The notes beneath the pieces were generated by a model. That model worked only from the letters and a program-made list of their open reading frames with translations, did no database searches and was not told the origin of the DNA. A program made the position numbers and the translations under genes. 64,000 nt of DNA from Yoonia maritima (GTDB lineage Bacteria > Pseudomonadota > Alphaproteobacteria > Rhodobacterales > Rhodobacteraceae): NCBI RefSeq assembly GCF_003003285.1, contig NZ_PVTP01000003.1, positions 124,001-188,000 of the forward strand. The letters are read 5' to 3'. Positions 60,937-64,000 of the stretch are shown piece by piece (positions within the stretch are counted from its first letter, which is position 1; each line of letters starts with the position of its first letter).

Positions 60937-62331
60937 TTAGATATGGATCGCTTTACCGTAAGCAGCCAGCACGCTTTCGTGCATCATCTCTGACAATGTG
61001 GGGTGTGGGAAGACTGTATTCATCAAGTCTTCTTCGGTTGTTTCCAACTGACGCCCCACGACATAGCCTTGGATCAGCTCTGTCACTTCGGCGCCAACCA
61101 TATGCGCACCCAGCAATTCGCCGGTCTTGGCGTCAAACACAGTTTTCACCATGCCTTCTGGTTCGCCAAGCGCGACGGCTTTACCGTTACCGATGAACGG
61201 GAATTTTCCGACCTTCACGTCGTAACCCAATTCTTTGGCTTTCGCTTCGGTGTAGCCGACGCTGGCCACCTGAGGATGACAATATGTACAGCCAGCGATG
61301 CTTTCCGGTTTCACGGGATGCGCGTGCTTACCTGCGATAACTTCGGCCACCATCACACCCTCATGGGATGCTTTGTGCGCAAGCCACGGTGCACCAGCAA
61401 TATCGCCAATCGCATATAGACCATCAACACCAGTGCGGCAGAATTCATCTGTCACAACATGGGTGCGATCAATTTTGACACCGAGGCCCTCAAGACCCAG
61501 ACCTTCGACGTTGCCAACGATGCCAACGGCACTGATCACAGTGTCGAATTCTTCTTTGATAACCTTGCCGCCCGTTTCGATGTGGGCTGTTACTTTGGTT
61601 TTTGTACGATCAAGCTGCTTGACCACGGATTTCTCCATGATCTTCATGCCCTGCTTCTCGAACTGCTTTTTCGCGAAGGCGCTGATTTCGGCGTCTTCTA
61701 CGGGCAGCACACGGTCCATGACTTCGACCACAGTCGTGTCAGCGCCTAGCGTGTTGTAGAAGCTCGCAAATTCGATCCCGATAGCACCAGAGCCAATCAC
61801 CAATAGCTTTTTCGGCTGATGTGGTGGCACCAAGGCATGACGATAGGACCAAACACGTTCGCCATCGGCCTCAAGGCCTGGCAGGTTGCGGGCGCGAGCG
61901 CCAGTTGCCAGAACGATGTTCTTGGCGGTCAGTTCTTCGGTACCGGCATCAGATTTGACCGATACCTTACCTTTAGCCGGGATCGTGGCCTCGCCCATGA
62001 TGACGGTGACCTTGTTCTTTTTCAAAAGGTGCTTCACGCCGCCTTCCATCTGCTTGGCAACACCGCGCGAACGTTTGACGACAGCATCCAAATCATAGCC
62101 AATGCCATCAGCCGACAGGCCAAACTCTTTGGCACGGTGCATAAGATGAAACACCTCAGACGAACGCAGCAGCGCTTTCGTTGGGATACAGCCCCAATTC
62201 AGGCAGATACCGCCAAGGTTTTCACGCTCGATCACGGCGACGTTTAGGCCGAGTTGCGCGCCACGGATTGCAGCCACATAGCCACCCGGGCCAGCGCCGA
62301 TTACGATCATGTCAAAGTTCTTCGCAGCCAT
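60937..62331 (-). CDS. lpdA: dihydrolipoyl dehydrogenase
   Basis: A 464-aa FAD disulfide reductase, the E3 part of 2-oxo acid dehydrogenase complexes, re-oxidising dihydrolipoamide with NAD. The FAD site is DMIVIGAGPGGYVAAIRGAQLGL, the redox cysteines are in GGICLNWGCIPTKALL (about residues 41 and 46), the NAD site is GSGAIGIEFASFYNTLGAD, and the catalytic histidine lies in FPHPTLSE. ATG 62331 has GGAGGATC upstream; the frame from 62346 adds 5 residues. No E1/E2 genes are in the window after it, so which complex it serves is open. Confidence 0.95.
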   Translation of the reverse strand: MAAKNFDMIVIGAGPGGYVAAIRGAQLGLNVAVIERENLGGICLNWGCIPTKALLRSSEVFHLMHRAKEFGLSADGIGYDLDAVVKRSRGVAKQMEGGVKHLLKKNKVTVIMGEATIPAKGKVSVKSDAGTEELTAKNIVLATGARARNLPGLEADGERVWSYRHALVPPHQPKKLLVIGSGAIGIEFASFYNTLGADTTVVEVMDRVLPVEDAEISAFAKKQFEKQGMKIMEKSVVKQLDRTKTKVTAHIETGGKVIKEEFDTVISAVGIVGNVEGLGLEGLGVKIDRTHVVTDEFCRTGVDGLYAIGDIAGAPWLAHKASHEGVMVAEVIAGKHAHPVKPESIAGCTYCHPQVASVGYTEAKAKELGYDVKVGKFPFIGNGKAVALGEPEGMVKTVFDAKTGELLGAHMVGAEVTELIQGYVVGRQLETTEEDLMNTVFPHPTLSEMMHESVLAAYGKAIHI

Positions 62332-62434
62332 GCGCTGATCCTCCAAATCTGAAATTAGTTGAACACTAAACTATTTCTCAGCGGACCTCTAGTGACCTTG
62401 GGTCATAACAGGCATTTGATCTGCGCAACGGGGA

Positions 62435-63016
62435 CTAAGCGACGCTTTCTAGTTGTGCCTGATAGGCCGCGCGGTAGCCACCTGCATCCAAAAACTCTTG
62501 CTCTGACACCGTAGTCTCACGACATAATGCTTTGTTTCTATATGGAAAACGCCCAAAGTCACGTATCACAGTGCGATGCGCGCAGGCGTGATCAATGTTA
62601 CTTGCCCCGCTTTGCGGCATTTGGGAATGAAACAACCGGACCGCGCGATCTTGGTCACTTAAACATTCAGAATGCATGAGTGGCAGATAGAAAAACTGCC
62701 GTGCGGGTTCGTCGATCTTCATATCCCAATTGCGGTCAATCGCCATTTTCGCCGCCGCGAGCGCGACACGGTCTGTTGCGAATGCCTTGCCTTCATCGCG
62801 GAACATGTTGCGCGGGAACTGATCGGTCAGGATGATGTAAGCAAGCGTGCCGCTCGGGTAAGTCAGCCAAAGCCCACAAGCACCTGCATCCGCCTCTTCC
62901 CAGGTTTCTAGAAATCGTTCACGTATGAGCGCGTCAAACGCCGGATCCGATTTATACCAATCCGCAGGTGTGCACTCATCCAACCAAAACGCCAACACCT
63001 CTTCAGGGGTTACCAT
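62435..63016 (-). CDS. DUF924 family protein
   Basis: A 193-aa DUF924 protein, an all-helical TPR-like fold of unknown function. It has PEEVLAFWLDECTPADWYKSDPAFDALIRERF, LAYIILTDQFPRNMFRDEGKAFATDRVAL, FFYLPLMHSECLSDQDRAVRLF and FGRFPYRNKALCRETT, all family hallmarks. ATG 63016 is chosen because GAGGAGTGGAGCC precedes it and homologues start there; the frame is open to 63094. Confidence 0.9.
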   Translation of the reverse strand: MVTPEEVLAFWLDECTPADWYKSDPAFDALIRERFLETWEEADAGACGLWLTYPSGTLAYIILTDQFPRNMFRDEGKAFATDRVALAAAKMAIDRNWDMKIDEPARQFFYLPLMHSECLSDQDRAVRLFHSQMPQSGASNIDHACAHRTVIRDFGRFPYRNKALCRETTVSEQEFLDAGGYRAAYQAQLESVA

Positions 63017-63149
63017 GGCTCCACTCCTCAACCAACATGTCGCTGGGTCAAGCCAAGCAGACAAGTGACGATCTGACAAGATGTTACAGACCACTATTGG
63101 TCACATGATCTTTCAGCATGTCACCAACAGTGTCGTTCTGGCATCAGAA

Positions 63150-64000
63150 TTAGGCTGGCTCGATGGCCTCATCCTCTTCGCCAGCCTCGATATAGACCTC
63201 TTGCGCCACTTCTGCGACGATGGGCGTTGAAGCCGCTGAAACCGGCGCATAAGGCACGACCTCCATATCAAGATCAGCACGAGGACGCTGTGTCATCCGG
63301 TATAAACCGTAGGCCCCAATCGCGAGCATGAGCACCGCAGTGAACAGCCAATACCCGCTGTTTCCGATCACATCCATCATCCGGCCAACGATCAGCGGGC
63401 CCGCAATTGCGCCTACCCCGTTCACGAACAAGAAACCTCCTGAACCGGCTGCCATGTCTTCTTTGTCGAGGTAATCGTTCGCATAGGCCAACAGCAGCGC
63501 ATACAGCGGGTTTGACATCCCACCGACAACAGCGCCGCTAAATACGATGACCGCAAAATTATCAGTGATGAAGTATGCAACAAGCGACCCAGCGCCACCA
63601 ATGAATGCAAGCCCAATGATCAGGAAACGGCGATCCATGCGATCAGACAGCCAACCGATGGGATACTGAAGGACCAGTGCACCGACATAGATCGCGGATA
63701 CAAAGAAAGAGATTTCACCAACAGTCAGCCCCACCCGGTTGCCATAGACAGCGGACATGCCGAACTGGGCTGCAAATACGCCACCCAGCATAAACATCCC
63801 GAAACACGCCAGCGGAGAAGCGGCGATCAGGTCTTTGATTTTCATACGTTTTGTTGTTTCAAACGCTGGCATTGGACGCGCAGACAACAAAACCGGCGCA
63901 AACGCCAAGGACACCATCACTGATGGGATGATAAATAGCGTATAGCCGGAAACGTCACCGCGGCTGACGATCCACTGTGCAAAGACGATCCCTGCCATTT
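63150..64000 (-). CDS. MFS transporter, C-terminal part
   Basis: The last 283 or so codons of a major facilitator superfamily transporter; the N-terminal part lies beyond the window. Seven or eight membrane segments are seen, with the MFS loop motif in GWLSDRMDRRFLIIGLAFIG and GMSNPLYALLLAYANDYLD. This pattern is common in the YfkF/UMF2-like group often labelled as a sugar-phosphate or unknown MFS. The tail (last about 35 residues) is acidic and cytoplasmic. The substrate cannot be told. Confidence 0.85.
   Translation of the reverse strand, partial: MAGIVFAQWIVSRGDVSGYTLFIIPSVMVSLAFAPVLLSARPMPAFETTKRMKIKDLIAASPLACFGMFMLGGVFAAQFGMSAVYGNRVGLTVGEISFFVSAIYVGALVLQYPIGWLSDRMDRRFLIIGLAFIGGAGSLVAYFITDNFAVIVFSGAVVGGMSNPLYALLLAYANDYLDKEDMAAGSGGFLFVNGVGAIAGPLIVGRMMDVIGNSGYWLFTAVLMLAIGAYGLYRMTQRPRADLDMEVVPYAPVSAASTPIVAEVAQEVYIEAGEEDEAIEPA

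Overview
The window is a stretch of core chromosome from an alphaproteobacterium of the family Rhodobacteraceae (Roseobacter group; a Loktanella/Yoonia/Octadecabacter-like organism would fit, but genus is only an inference). Support comes from the gene order (trpE/trpGDC with ung and moaC-moeA-lexA-comEC-gltX-gltA; argC-ccmE-holin genes-ccmF-ccmH; purL-bolA-grxD-zapA-tkt-gap-gap), the B12-dependent ribonucleotide reductase, the fused indolepyruvate ferredoxin oxidoreductase, and LexA boxes of the GTTC-N7-GTTC direct-repeat type known from Rhodobacter. No insertion sequence, integrase, CRISPR array or rRNA was seen. One tRNA (Pro, UGG) is present.

Layout. 1-1115: end of a DUF985 cupin gene and an AIM24-like gene. 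1213-5380: nrdJ with a small partner gene and putative NrdR boxes. 5613-7505: tRNA-Pro, DUF192, double cold-shock protein, pdxH. 7660-14330: fabI, lysE, gpt, aminotransferase, then the pair PpiD-like foldase and trpE. 14330-15958: a reversed divergent polysaccharide deacetylase gene. 16101-20781: tightly overlapping trpG-trpD-ung-trpC-moaC-moeA. 20812-26577: lexA with its own SOS promoter, convergent comEC, then gltX and gltA. 26621-28556: GNAT, DUF2087 and an enoyl-CoA hydratase gene. 28626-35677 (minus strand): acyltransferase, murI, argC, ccmE, a three-gene phage/GTA-type lysis cassette, ccmF, ccmH. 35749-40240: the large indolepyruvate oxidoreductase gene and a divergent LysR gene. 40241-40764: a gene-free stretch full of RNA-like structure. 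40765-46871: purL, bolA, grxD, zapA with a coiled-coil gene, tkt. 46881-50413: DUF808 and two GAPDH paralogues separated by a 47-aa membrane protein. 50546-54478: a frameshifted small gene, a membrane acyltransferase, an alpha/beta hydrolase, coaD and a CBS protein. 54516-57916: LysR with mmsA-mmsB. 57931-60870: uvrA with a LexA box. 60885-64000: lpdA, DUF924 and a truncated MFS gene.

Themes. Most genes are housekeeping: nucleotide supply, NAD(P) and carbon metabolism, cytochrome c maturation and DNA repair. The most interesting material is non-coding. There is a compact predicted three-way-junction RNA whose closing stem covers the ribosome-binding site of the 47-aa gene between the gap paralogues. 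GTTAGCGC-type palindromes lie upstream of both gap genes, which suggests a shared LacI-family regulator (possibly CceR). Interleaved stems and a terminator-ended sRNA-like element with an anti-Shine-Dalgarno loop precede purL. Lysis genes of the type used for gene-transfer-agent release sit inside the cytochrome c maturation operon.
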